This document shows positions 1-8,350 of a DNA stretch of 45,224 nt, piece after piece; the first letter of the stretch is position 1; each line of letters opens with the position of its first letter. Below the pieces are notes generated by a model. It ran no database searches. It had not been told where the DNA came from and was given only the letters and a program-made list of their open reading frames with translations. This stretch comes from an uncultured Clostridia bacterium (GTDB taxonomy: Bacteria; Bacillota; Clostridia; Christensenellales; Borkfalkiaceae), in the NCBI GenBank assembly GCA_945638575.1, contig CALZDP010000010.1, positions 1 through 45,224 of the forward strand, given 5' to 3'. A program made the position numbers and the translations under genes.

Positions 1-31
1 AAAGTTAGACACTTTTGGAGGTGCATTTTTT

Positions 32-163
32 ATGGCAAGAAAGAAGATTCATTTTGCAAAGTTGATTGAGAGCAAGGCGCAAACAGTAGCGGAAGCCGTA
101 AAGCGTGGCGCGGAGTTTTGCGACGTAACATTAGATGTTATTATTTATCGCAAGCAATTATAA
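32..163 (+). CDS. Small hypothetical protein, 43 aa
   Basis: A 43-codon reading frame starts with ATG, eight bases after a strong ribosome binding site (GGAGGTG at 17-23), and ends at TAA 161-163. The predicted peptide is basic at the N-terminus (MARKKIHFAK) and has one cysteine and no membrane segment or recognised domain. The good ribosome site and clean start argue that it is translated, but its upstream context is cut off by the window edge, so it could be the remnant of a longer element. I do not recognise the family. A short CACGA-A-TCGTG palindrome followed by a T-run lies about 40 bases after the stop and could be a weak terminator. Confidence 0.4.
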   Translation: MARKKIHFAKLIESKAQTVAEAVKRGAEFCDVTLDVIIYRKQL

Positions 164-563
164 TATTGAAAACAGACTTGTATAGAAAATTCTATATAAA
201 ACACGAATCGTGTATGATTTTTTGCGTTATTGTCAGTTTGTGGGGTGGGCGGGAAAGAAAGGTTTGCGTATGACCGAGTTTAAGTGGGTGATTGCAAATT
301 ATAGGCAAAAAATCATAAAATTTTTGGGTGAAAGTAATTTTACTTTTAGCAATTCAAATTCGTAAAATTTTTTTAGTCTGCATAATAGGTAAAAATTTCT
401 TAGTCTGCATAAGTTAGCCCCTTTCAAACAGGCGTGAATAGGAAATGCCGAAATCTTATATTTTATATAAAGTTAAAATTCAAACGGCAATTTTCGTTAT
501 GCGTTTGTTTCTTATCGTACATTAGTTGCGGTTATCTGAAATTCTTAATTAAAAGTACCGAAT
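164..563. other. Gene-less spacer with a short tandem repeat
   Basis: No credible gene is visible in this A+T-rich stretch. It holds a 27-bp tandem duplication (unit contains TTAGTCTGCATAA; copies at about 364-385 and 391-412) and, at 231-262, a G-rich block (GGGGTGGGCGGGAAAG) whose inverted counterpart lies at about 2410-2436, beyond the phosphate transporter gene. Confidence 0.5.
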
Positions 564-590
564 CAAAAAAAGCCCCGAAAAGGGGGCTTG
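564..590 (-). terminator. Intrinsic terminator of the Na/Pi cotransporter gene
   Basis: The plus strand reads six A, then AGCCCC-GAAAA-GGGGGCT, so on the minus strand a G+C-rich hairpin is followed by a T-run immediately after the stop codon at 592-594. Confidence 0.85.
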
Positions 591-591
591 A

Positions 592-2271
592 TTAAGCGTA
601 TTCTTTAATGGTTTGTGCAACGTTTATAAAGTGGTCGGCGATTCTTTCGACGTCGGATGACAACGAAAGGTATTGTGCGCCCGATTCCGGCGTGCAAAGG
701 TCTTCGCATAAACGGGTGATATGGTTGTTTGCCATATTATCGGTAATGCCGTCGATTGTTTCTTCGATGTCAAGCGCTTCTTGCAGGGCGGTAAAGTTTA
801 GGTCCCTATAGCAAAGGACGACTTTATCGTAAAGGCTTAGAACGGTGTTTTTCAAATCGCCGATTTCGTTAACGGCTTTATCGGAAAACTTATTGTTACT
901 GTTTTTTAATTTTTCGGCGTATTCGATAATGTTTTCGGAATAATCGCCGACTCTTTCCAAATCGGAAATTGTGCGTATTGCCGTGGTAAGGTAAATACGG
1001 TCGGTTTCGGAAAGTTTTGTTTTTATAAGTTTGGCGATAAATGCGCCGAGTTCCTTATTTAAAAAGTTTAATTGATTTTCTCTTTCTCGGAATTCTTCGT
1101 TTTTTGAAAAGTCCAAGGTCAAAATGGCGTCAATGGCGACTTGAAAATTATCGACGGAAATTTGCGCCATATTTAAAATTTCATTTTTTACCTGCTGTAC
1201 GGCAAGCGGCGGAGTAATTAAAAGGTGCTCGTCGACAAAACGGAATTGGTTTTTTTTATCGACGTCTTTTTTGTTGACCTCTTTTTTGTCCGGCGTAAGT
1301 TTGGTTACTGTTTTAACAAGCAAATCGGTCATCGGCAATACTATTATAACCGTGGTTAAATTGAAAACGGTATGGAACATTGCAAGTTGGGTTTGAGGCG
1401 CGTTAGGGAACATTCTTCCAAAAATGAAACCGAAATCAACGCCGAAAATTTTTAATATCAGCCCTATCGCCATAAACACGATTACACCGCTTACGTTAAA
1501 GATAAGGTGTATAAGCGCGGTGCGTTTGGCGTTGCTGCTGCTTGTTGCCCCTGCAATTATTGCCGTTACGCAAGTGCCTATGTTGGAACCCATGGTTATG
1601 TAAATGCCTTGATTTAGGCTGATAAGTCCCGTTACCACCATTGTTATTGCCATCGAAGTCATTACCGAAGAACTTTGTACAACCGCCGTTAATACTGCGC
1701 CGATAAGGGTTAACAGCAGGGGATTATCGAACATGGCAAGAAAGTTTTTAACATTATCGAGTTTTGAAAAACTTTCCATAGAATCGCTCATCAGCGAAAG
1801 CCCGACGAAAATCATTCCGAAACCCGCAAAAATTCCGCCGATTTTTTGCAGTTTATCCTTTTTTGCAAACACAGTGATAAAAGCGCCGATACCTGCAAAA
1901 GCGGCAAAGATTACCGAGGTAGGTATACTGTTTGCGCCAAATAGCCCCAACGCAACAAGTTGACCGGTTATCGTGGTACCGATATTGGCTCCGAATATAA
2001 CAGTTGCCGCTTGGGCAAGAGTCATACATTCGGCGTTTACAAAACCGATTACCATTACCGAAGTCGCCGTCGAACTTTGTATTACCGCCGTGGTAACGGC
2101 GCCGACGCCTATGCCGACTAACTTGCTTTTGGTGGCTTTTGCAAAAAGCGATTTTAATTTTTTACTTCCCAAAGATTCCAAGTTAGCGCTCATCATTGTG
2201 CAGGCGATTAAAAATACACCTACGCCGGCTATTAAACTTAAAACCGAAATCATTATCGACGTAATATTCAT
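592..2271 (-). CDS. Na+/phosphate cotransporter (NptA family) with C-terminal PhoU-like domain
   Basis: This 559-residue membrane protein belongs to the Na/Pi-cotransporter II-related family (PF02690). The two internally repeated transport halves are visible through their signature QSST/QSSS motifs: QSSTATSVM near residue 64 and QSSSVMTSM near residue 199. About eight to nine hydrophobic segments fill residues 1-330. After a lysine/aspartate-rich linker, residues from about 360 to the end are helical and charged and resemble PhoU. Family knowledge suggests Na+-coupled phosphate import at the cytoplasmic membrane; the PhoU-like part may regulate it, but this has not been shown for this protein. 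The gene is alone on its strand, with a terminator immediately downstream. No clear Shine-Dalgarno sequence precedes the ATG. Confidence 0.88.
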   Translation of the reverse strand: MNITSIMISVLSLIAGVGVFLIACTMMSANLESLGSKKLKSLFAKATKSKLVGIGVGAVTTAVIQSSTATSVMVIGFVNAECMTLAQAATVIFGANIGTTITGQLVALGLFGANSIPTSVIFAAFAGIGAFITVFAKKDKLQKIGGIFAGFGMIFVGLSLMSDSMESFSKLDNVKNFLAMFDNPLLLTLIGAVLTAVVQSSSVMTSMAITMVVTGLISLNQGIYITMGSNIGTCVTAIIAGATSSSNAKRTALIHLIFNVSGVIVFMAIGLILKIFGVDFGFIFGRMFPNAPQTQLAMFHTVFNLTTVIIVLPMTDLLVKTVTKLTPDKKEVNKKDVDKKNQFRFVDEHLLITPPLAVQQVKNEILNMAQISVDNFQVAIDAILTLDFSKNEEFRERENQLNFLNKELGAFIAKLIKTKLSETDRIYLTTAIRTISDLERVGDYSENIIEYAEKLKNSNNKFSDKAVNEIGDLKNTVLSLYDKVVLCYRDLNFTALQEALDIEETIDGITDNMANNHITRLCEDLCTPESGAQYLSLSSDVERIADHFINVAQTIKEYA

Positions 2272-2571
2272 GAGGATATCATACCATATATTTAGTTTAA
2301 AGTATATTATAGTGAGGTCGATATTCGCAATTTAATAAAATTTAGTTGAGAAAGTTTTTTTCCACATACTATGAATTCCCTCGTAAACTAAGCGGTAACA
2401 ATGACCTATCTTTTCCCGCCCACCCCGCAAAACTAACAACGGCAAAAAACTTATACAGAATACTATTAAGTACCGAACTATCTTCATGTGTCGCCCTTTT
2501 TAGAGGAGATGTCAACATAGTTGATATATCCGTTGTGCTATAAATATTTTCATACTTATTAAAAATACCAC

Positions 2572-2632
2572 GATAACGGGCTTATATGCGGACTTTTGAC
2601 GTTTTTTAATTGATAAATGGACAAAAAATAGA
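2572..2632 (+). repeat. TATAG repeat copy 1 (long form)
   Basis: Reads GATAACGGGCTTATATGCGG, then ACTTTT, a T-rich tract, TTAATTG and GGACAAAAAATAG. It aligns over about 60 bases with the copy at 2760. Confidence 0.75.
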
Positions 2633-2759
2633 TGTGAGGAATATAAAATGTCGTTAGTCGTTTTGCATGCCCTTAAACTTGTCGTAAGGCAAAAATTTAT
2701 ACGAGTAATGGTTTAAGTATTATACTTCATTATTCTTAATTGAAGTGTGAAATATGTTT

Positions 2760-2820
2760 GATAACGGGCTTATAGGCGGACTTTTTCATTTTTTAATTGA
2801 AAAATCGACAAAAAATAAAC
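2760..2820 (+). repeat. TATAG repeat copy 2 (long form)
   Basis: Reads GATAACGGGCTTATAGGCGG, then ACTTTTT, a T-rich tract, TTAATTG and CGACAAAAAATAA. It is a direct repeat of the copy at 2572, about 188 bases away, and lies about 100 bases before the secA promoter. Confidence 0.75.
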
Positions 2821-2924
2821 GCAAGACGGAATAAAACAAGTGGTAGGCGCTGCACTTGTTTAACTGAAATTTCCGTTTTGCCAAACTAAATTTGAAAAAA
2901 TTTCTTAAAAATCGCTTTTAAAGG

Positions 2925-2953
2925 TTTACTAAGTTGTTAAAATATAGTATTAT
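2925..2953 (+). promoter_or_regulatory. Predicted sigma-A promoter of secA
   Basis: TTTACT at 2925-2930, a 17-base spacer, then TATTAT at 2948-2953. Transcription would start about 98 bases before the secA ATG, giving a moderately long A+T-rich leader. Confidence 0.5.
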
Positions 2954-3057
2954 ATAAAATATAAGTTATTTTGGGAAGCATACGCTTTCACGCTTGAAGC
3001 AAAAACCTAATCTAAAACTTAACGTAACAACAAAAAATAAGCCCAAAGGGGACAGAT

Positions 3058-5754
3058 ATGGGACTAATCAGATACATTTTAGAATCAGATTCAAGAAGAA
3101 GCATTAAAAAAATCGGTCAAATGGCGGATAAAGTTTTGGCGCTTTCGCCGAAGTACGAAGCCATGACGGACGAAGAACTCAAGTCGCAAACGAACTTGCT
3201 GAAAGACCGCCTTGCAAAAGGCGAAACGGTGGACGACATTTTGTATGACGCTTTCGCCGTCGTAAGGGAAGCAAGTTGGCGTGTATTAAAGATGCGCCAT
3301 TATAAAGTACAGGTCATGGGCGGTATTTGTACCCACCAAGGCCGTGTTGCAGAACTTAAAACAGGTGAAGGTAAAACCCTTATGGAAACTTTGCCTGCAT
3401 ATCTTAACGCGCTTACCGGTAAAGGTGTTCATATCGTTACCGTAAACGATTATCTTGCCGCGCGCGACGCCGAATGGATGGGTAAAATTTACCGCTTTTT
3501 GGGGCTTACGGTCGGCGTAAACGTTCATGGCATGACCGACGATGAAAAGCGTAAATCTTATGCTTGCGATATAACTTACGGTACCAACAACGAATTCGGT
3601 TTCGACTATCTTAGGGACAACCTTAAAGTCGATATGAAGGAAATGGTACAGCGCGGACTTGACTTCGCCATTGTGGACGAAGTCGACTCTATTTTAATCG
3701 ATGAGGCAAGGACTCCGCTTATTATTTCAGGCAAGGGCGGAGAGTCTTCACAATTATATTTAGACGCCAACCGCTTTGTAAAATCTTTACGCAGAGACGA
3801 TGATTTTACCTTTGACGAAAAGGAAAAAACCGTTCAGATAACCGAAAGCGGTGCGGCAAAAGCGGAAAGATTTTTCGGTATACAAAATTTGGCGGATATC
3901 GAAAACGCCGACCTTAACCATCACATTCAGCAAGCCTTAAAAGCCCATTACGTTTTTAAGCGCGATAACGATTACATCGTGCAGGACGGCGAAATCATCA
4001 TCGTTGACGAATTCACCGGTCGTTTGATGCTTGGCAGACGCTATTCCGAAGGTCTGCATCAGGCAATCGAAGCAAAGGAAAACGTTGTCGTTAAAAGCGA
4101 AAACAAGACTTTGGCAACCATAACATTCCAAAACTATTTCAGGCTTTACCGTAAACTTTCGGGTATGACGGGTACCGCAAAAACCGAAGAAGAAGAATTC
4201 AAAACCATTTACGGGTTGGACGTTTTGGAAATACCTACAAACCGTCCGATGATTCGTCAGGACAACAACGACGTGATTTATCCTACCGAAAAGGGTAAAA
4301 TCAAGGCTATCGTAGAAGATATTAAAGCCCATCACGAGGCAGGTCAGCCTATCTTAGTCGGTACCGTTACCGTTGAAAAGTCGGAAATGATTTCGCGTGC
4401 GCTACTTCGCGAAAGAATAAAACATAATATTTTGAACGCAAAAAACCATAAACGCGAGGCTGAAATTATCGCACAGGCAGGCAGAAAGGGCGCCGTTACC
4501 ATAGCAACCAACATGGCAGGCCGTGGTACGGATATTCTTCTCGGCGGTAATCCCGAATTCATGGCTAAGCAGGATTTGCGCAATCAAGGTTATGAAGAGC
4601 AGGATATCGAACTTGCCGTATCTTTCGTGCAGGACGTTCCCGAAAACGTAAAAGAATTAAGGGAAAAATACGCGGAACTGCTTAAAAAACACTCCGTCAT
4701 TACCGACGCCGAAAAGGAAGAAGTAATAAAAGCCGGCGGTTTAAGAATTATCGGTACCGAACGCCACGAATCACGCCGTATCGACAACCAGTTGCGCGGC
4801 CGTTCCGGCCGTCAAGGCGATCCGGGTTCTTCCATTTTCTATATTTCGCTTGAGGACGATTTGGCTTCACGCTTCGGCGGTGAAAGAATGCAAGCGATGT
4901 ACAAGTCGTTTAAAATGGACGACGATACTCCGCTGTCCGCAAAAATGCTTTCGCGCGGTATCGAAAACGCACAAAGAAACATTGAGGGCAGAAACTTCGG
5001 CATAAGAAAACGTATCATTCAGTACGACGACGTTATGAACACTCAACGTCACGTTATGTACAGCGAAAGAATGAAGGTTTTGCGCGGTGAAAACGTTCAT
5101 CAAGACGTGCTTAATCTTATTCCCGATTACGTTGCCGACGTTTTGGTCGAAGGTATACCCGATCCGACTAAGGTGGCGACCTGGGACGTTGACAAGATGA
5201 ACCTTGCCTTAGAACGTTACTGCATACCGGAAGGTTCCGACTTCGTTACCGAAGAAGACAAGGAAATGTTAACGTATGAAAAACTTGTTGAAAAGTGCGC
5301 AGATAAGACCGTTGAAGAATACGAAAAGAAGATCGAAGGTTACAAACAAGAGGGCGTTGACTATAACGAGATAGAAAGGATTATCATGCTTCGTACGGTA
5401 GACAAGCATTGGATAGACCATATCGACGCCATGGATAAACTTAAACGCGGTATATCCCTGCGTTCTTACGCTAACGAGGATCCTATCAACGCTTTCAAAA
5501 AGGAAGGGCACGAGATGTTTGAGGAAATGACCGAAGCCATTCAGACCGAAACGGCAAGGATTTTACTTAAACTTAAGGTAAACATAAACAGGATGCCCGC
5601 AAAAGAAGTGGAGAAAAAGACTTATAACATGGCGCAGAGCAATCTTCCTCCGCAGTTAGGTCAAGTCAAAGTTGAAAAAACACCGGGCAGAAATGACCCG
5701 TGTCCGTGCGGAAGCGGTAAAAAGTATAAGAACTGCTGCGGTAAAAATGCGTGA
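3058..5754 (+). CDS. secA: Preprotein translocase ATPase SecA
   Basis: This 898-residue protein is SecA, the peripheral ATPase that pushes preproteins through SecYEG. The Walker A motif TGEGKT lies at residues 102-107, with HQGRVAELKTGEGKT upstream of it and the DEAD-like VDEVDSILIDEARTPLIISG near residue 205. The SGMTGTAKTEEEEF segment and the helicase motif TNMAGRGTDILLGGNPEF near residue 485 are also clear. The C-terminus ends in a complete SEC-C zinc-binding motif (RNDPCPCGSGKKYKNCCG), which in other SecA proteins helps bind partners. An AAAGGGGACAG ribosome site precedes the ATG by a few bases. Length is slightly above the 840 residues usual for Bacillus. The secA-prfB order is the one known from Bacillus. 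Confidence 0.97.
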   Translation: MGLIRYILESDSRRSIKKIGQMADKVLALSPKYEAMTDEELKSQTNLLKDRLAKGETVDDILYDAFAVVREASWRVLKMRHYKVQVMGGICTHQGRVAELKTGEGKTLMETLPAYLNALTGKGVHIVTVNDYLAARDAEWMGKIYRFLGLTVGVNVHGMTDDEKRKSYACDITYGTNNEFGFDYLRDNLKVDMKEMVQRGLDFAIVDEVDSILIDEARTPLIISGKGGESSQLYLDANRFVKSLRRDDDFTFDEKEKTVQITESGAAKAERFFGIQNLADIENADLNHHIQQALKAHYVFKRDNDYIVQDGEIIIVDEFTGRLMLGRRYSEGLHQAIEAKENVVVKSENKTLATITFQNYFRLYRKLSGMTGTAKTEEEEFKTIYGLDVLEIPTNRPMIRQDNNDVIYPTEKGKIKAIVEDIKAHHEAGQPILVGTVTVEKSEMISRALLRERIKHNILNAKNHKREAEIIAQAGRKGAVTIATNMAGRGTDILLGGNPEFMAKQDLRNQGYEEQDIELAVSFVQDVPENVKELREKYAELLKKHSVITDAEKEEVIKAGGLRIIGTERHESRRIDNQLRGRSGRQGDPGSSIFYISLEDDLASRFGGERMQAMYKSFKMDDDTPLSAKMLSRGIENAQRNIEGRNFGIRKRIIQYDDVMNTQRHVMYSERMKVLRGENVHQDVLNLIPDYVADVLVEGIPDPTKVATWDVDKMNLALERYCIPEGSDFVTEEDKEMLTYEKLVEKCADKTVEEYEKKIEGYKQEGVDYNEIERIIMLRTVDKHWIDHIDAMDKLKRGISLRSYANEDPINAFKKEGHEMFEEMTEAIQTETARILLKLKVNINRMPAKEVEKKTYNMAQSNLPPQLGQVKVEKTPGRNDPCPCGSGKKYKNCCGKNA

Positions 5755-5903
5755 TATTTTAAATAACGTAGCAAGGGGCGTTTTTCTATAAGCGAAAGCA
5801 AATTATATAATATTCGGCTTTTGGCTTGCAAGGCTAAAAAAGTTTAAAAATAAATTGCTGCAAAAACCCGTTTATCTTGTTCCGTTTAGTTTATGATTTT
5901 TAC

Positions 5904-5930
5904 AAAAATCGGCCTATAGGTCGGTTAACA
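5904..5930 (-). repeat. TATAG repeat copy 3
   Basis: On the minus strand: TTAACCGACCTATAGGCCGA followed by TTTTT. It lies in the 241-base secA-prfB gap. Confidence 0.65.
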
Positions 5931-5995
5931 AGGGATTTCCTCATTGTTTAAGAATGTTTTTTTAAACAAATAATATAAAATTAGCAACGGTAAAA

Positions 5996-7093
5996 ATGAT
6001 AAGAACAGACTTATATTACGACAAATTTAAAGAATTAAGAGGCATTTTGGACGAGGCTAAAAATTCCCTCGATATCGATAATGCCAAAATAGAACTCGGT
6101 AAAATCGAAGAGCGTCAGCAAGATCCGGAAGTTTGGAACAACCTTGAACTTTCCACTGAACTTGCCAGAAAGGCACAGTCGTACAGAAAGAAAATCGAAC
6201 TGGTTGAAAAGACTTACAAAATTCTCGGCGACGCCGAAGAAATGGTAAATCTTGCCGTGGAAGAAAACGACGATTCCTTTTTGCCGGAGGTCGACAAAGA
6301 ACTCAAAAGCGCCGAAAAGGAAATTGCAGAGTTGCGTTTACGCACCCTTCTTAAAGGCAAGTACGACGACCTTAACGCCATACTTACCCTGCACGCGGGC
6401 GCCGGCGGAACTGAGGCTTGCGATTGGACGGAAATGCTTTACCGCATGTACATTTGCTATGCCGAAAAACACGGATATACCTTAACTGAACTTGACAGGT
6501 TGGCAGGCGACGACGCAGGATTAAAAAGCGTAAGTTTTAAAATCGAAGGGGAAAACGCTTACGGATATTTAAAAGCGGAAAAGGGAGTTCACAGGCTTGT
6601 AAGGATATCCCCGTTTGACGCCAACGCAAGACGGCACACATCCTTTGCTTCCTTAGAAGTCATGCCGGAAATCGATAATTCCGACGAAATCCAGATCCGT
6701 CCGGAAGATTTAAAGGTGGATACTTACCGTTCTTCGGGTGCCGGCGGACAGCACATCAACAAGACCGAATCGGCTATAAGGATAACGCATATTCCTACAG
6801 GCATTATCGTTGCTTGCCAAAACGAAAGAAGTCAGGTGCAAAACCGTGAACAGGCTATGAGAATGCTTATGAGCAAACTTGTTGAACTTCGTGAAAGCGA
6901 AAGGTTGCAAGAGGCTCAAGAAATTAAAGGCGATATCAAAAAAATCGAGTTCGGCAGTCAAATAAGAAGTTACGTTTTCTGCCCATACACTTTGGTTAAG
7001 GACCATCGTACCGGCTGTGAAACGGGTAACATTCAGGCTGTTATGGACGGCGATTTGGATAATTTTATCGTGGAATATTTAAAAAGAAGTTAG
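5996..7093 (+). CDS. prfB: Peptide chain release factor 2
   Basis: This 365-residue class I release factor has the RF2 signatures. The stop-codon recognition tripeptide SPF is in RISPFDANARRHTSF, and the catalytic GGQ loop (SSGAGGQHINKTES) is at residues 250-252. The reading frame is continuous from an ATG at 5996: where many bacteria have an in-frame TGA and a CTTTGAC slip site near codon 25, this gene reads TCC CTC GAT ATC. The autoregulatory programmed frameshift is therefore absent. The N-terminal domain (residues 1-110) is the usual helical bundle. There is no good Shine-Dalgarno sequence before the ATG. The gene follows secA, as in Bacillus. Confidence 0.96.
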   Translation: MIRTDLYYDKFKELRGILDEAKNSLDIDNAKIELGKIEERQQDPEVWNNLELSTELARKAQSYRKKIELVEKTYKILGDAEEMVNLAVEENDDSFLPEVDKELKSAEKEIAELRLRTLLKGKYDDLNAILTLHAGAGGTEACDWTEMLYRMYICYAEKHGYTLTELDRLAGDDAGLKSVSFKIEGENAYGYLKAEKGVHRLVRISPFDANARRHTSFASLEVMPEIDNSDEIQIRPEDLKVDTYRSSGAGGQHINKTESAIRITHIPTGIIVACQNERSQVQNREQAMRMLMSKLVELRESERLQEAQEIKGDIKKIEFGSQIRSYVFCPYTLVKDHRTGCETGNIQAVMDGDLDNFIVEYLKRS

Positions 7094-7169
7094 TTTCGGG
7101 TTATACTCCCTTTGACCGCGCCTTTTCGCTTTTATAATAAGCCTTTCAAGGCGGCGGTTAATAAAATTA

Positions 7170-8222
7170 TTGCTTATGAATTACTTTGAAAGGGTTAAAT
7201 CCAAACCCATAAAAAAAGACCCTCTTATTTTGGGGATAGAATCTTCTTGCGACGAAACTGCCGCGGCGGTCGTCAAGGGCGGAAGAGAAGTTTTGTCAAA
7301 CGTCATAATAAGTTCGGCAACCGAGCAAGCCAAATACGGCGGCGTGGTGCCTGAAATCGCTTCCAGGGCGCATACCGAAGCGGTATCGCAAAGCGTAAGG
7401 CGTGCGGTTAAGGAGGCAGGTATGAAACTTTCCGACGTCGACGCCGTTGCCGTAACTTACGGCGCGGGACTGTTGGGCGCGTTGCTAGTAGGGGTATCTT
7501 ACGCTAAGTCTTTGGCGTATGCGCTTGACATTCCGTTGCTTCCCGTAAGCCATATAAGGGGACATATGGCGGCGTGCTATCTTGCCGACAAAAATTTACA
7601 ACCGCCCTTTATAGGACTGTTGGCTTCCGGCGGACACACTGCCGTTTGCCTTGTTAAAAGTTATACCGAAATGCAGGTTTTGGGTTCTACTTTAGACGAC
7701 GCCGTAGGCGAAGCATTGGATAAAGTGGCTCGTGTTTTGGGGCTTCCTTACCCCGGCGGACCGAACGTAGAAAGGCTTGCAAAGGAAGGAAACAACAATA
7801 TAACCCTTCCTAAAGTGTTGAAAAATTCGGACACTTACGACTTTTCTTACAGCGGACTTAAAACCGCGGTCATAAATTTCGTACATACAAAGGAGCAAAA
7901 AGGCGAAGAAATCTGTAAAGCGGACTTAGCGTGTTCCTTCCAATCGGCGGCGATAGACGTCCTTTGCGACAAAGCAATAAAAGCGGCAGAGGAATATTCG
8001 ATACCCACTATTGCGGTGGGCGGCGGCGTTGCGGCAAACGGATATTTAAGAGAGCAACTTACAAAAAAGTGCCGCTATAAGTCGATTAACGCTATTTTTC
8101 CGCCTAAAATATTGTGTACGGACAACGCTTGCATGATAGCGGCGGAAGGGTATATAAGGTATATAAACCGTGATTTTGCAGACCTTACCCTTAATGCGGC
8201 GGCGCAGGTAAAAATTTGCTGA
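7170..8222 (+). CDS. tsaD: tRNA N6-threonylcarbamoyladenosine transferase TsaD
   Basis: TsaD transfers the threonylcarbamoyl group from TC-AMP to A37 of ANN-decoding tRNAs, working with TsaB and TsaE. The ASKHA fold starts with ILGIESSCDETAAAVV. The metal-binding HxxxH motif is HIRGH, with histidines 128 and 132, and conserved segments include GGHTAVCLV, DDAVGEALDKVARVLGLPYPGGP and NACMIAAEGY. The protein has about 20 extra residues before the usual start of the family (MLMNYFERVKSKPIKKDP). ATG codons at 7170 and 7176 are both possible, and neither has a clear ribosome site. tsaB and tsaE are not nearby. Confidence 0.95.
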   Translation: MLMNYFERVKSKPIKKDPLILGIESSCDETAAAVVKGGREVLSNVIISSATEQAKYGGVVPEIASRAHTEAVSQSVRRAVKEAGMKLSDVDAVAVTYGAGLLGALLVGVSYAKSLAYALDIPLLPVSHIRGHMAACYLADKNLQPPFIGLLASGGHTAVCLVKSYTEMQVLGSTLDDAVGEALDKVARVLGLPYPGGPNVERLAKEGNNNITLPKVLKNSDTYDFSYSGLKTAVINFVHTKEQKGEEICKADLACSFQSAAIDVLCDKAIKAAEEYSIPTIAVGGGVAANGYLREQLTKKCRYKSINAIFPPKILCTDNACMIAAEGYIRYINRDFADLTLNAAAQVKIC

Positions 8223-8290
8223 AGTTAAGTTTAAACTTGTATTCAAAAGTCTAAATACGCACATATATGCAACTAAGCATATGAAATATT

Positions 8291-8320
8291 TTGAAACAAA
8301 ACGGAAGGTATTTTCATAAT
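8291..8320 (+). promoter_or_regulatory. Predicted promoter of the ROK-like gene
   Basis: TTGAAA at 8291-8296, an 18-base spacer, then CATAAT at 8315-8320, about 30 bases before the ATG and upstream of an AGGAGA ribosome site. Confidence 0.45.
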
Positions 8321-8350
8321 ATATTTTGACTTAGTTTAATAGGAGATTTT

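Larger units (their letters stand above)
2272..2924. other. Gene-less divergent spacer with two long repeat copies
   Basis: Nothing here looks protein-coding with confidence; a 65-codon frame at 2346-2543 lacks a ribosome site and family signs. The region contains the inverted partner (about 2410-2436) of the G-rich block at 231-262 and two roughly 60-bp near-duplicate copies of the TATAG repeat (2572-2632 and 2760-2820). Confidence 0.5.

Noticed and set aside
1..420. Possible insertion sequence end (similar AAGTTAG..C.CTTT strings at 2 and 411)
   Set aside because: The match is short, no transposase is seen and the window edge cuts the context.
2346..2543. 65-codon plus-strand frame between the phosphate transporter and secA
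   Set aside because: No ribosome binding site, no recognised family, and it overlaps the G-rich inverted block; more likely spacer.
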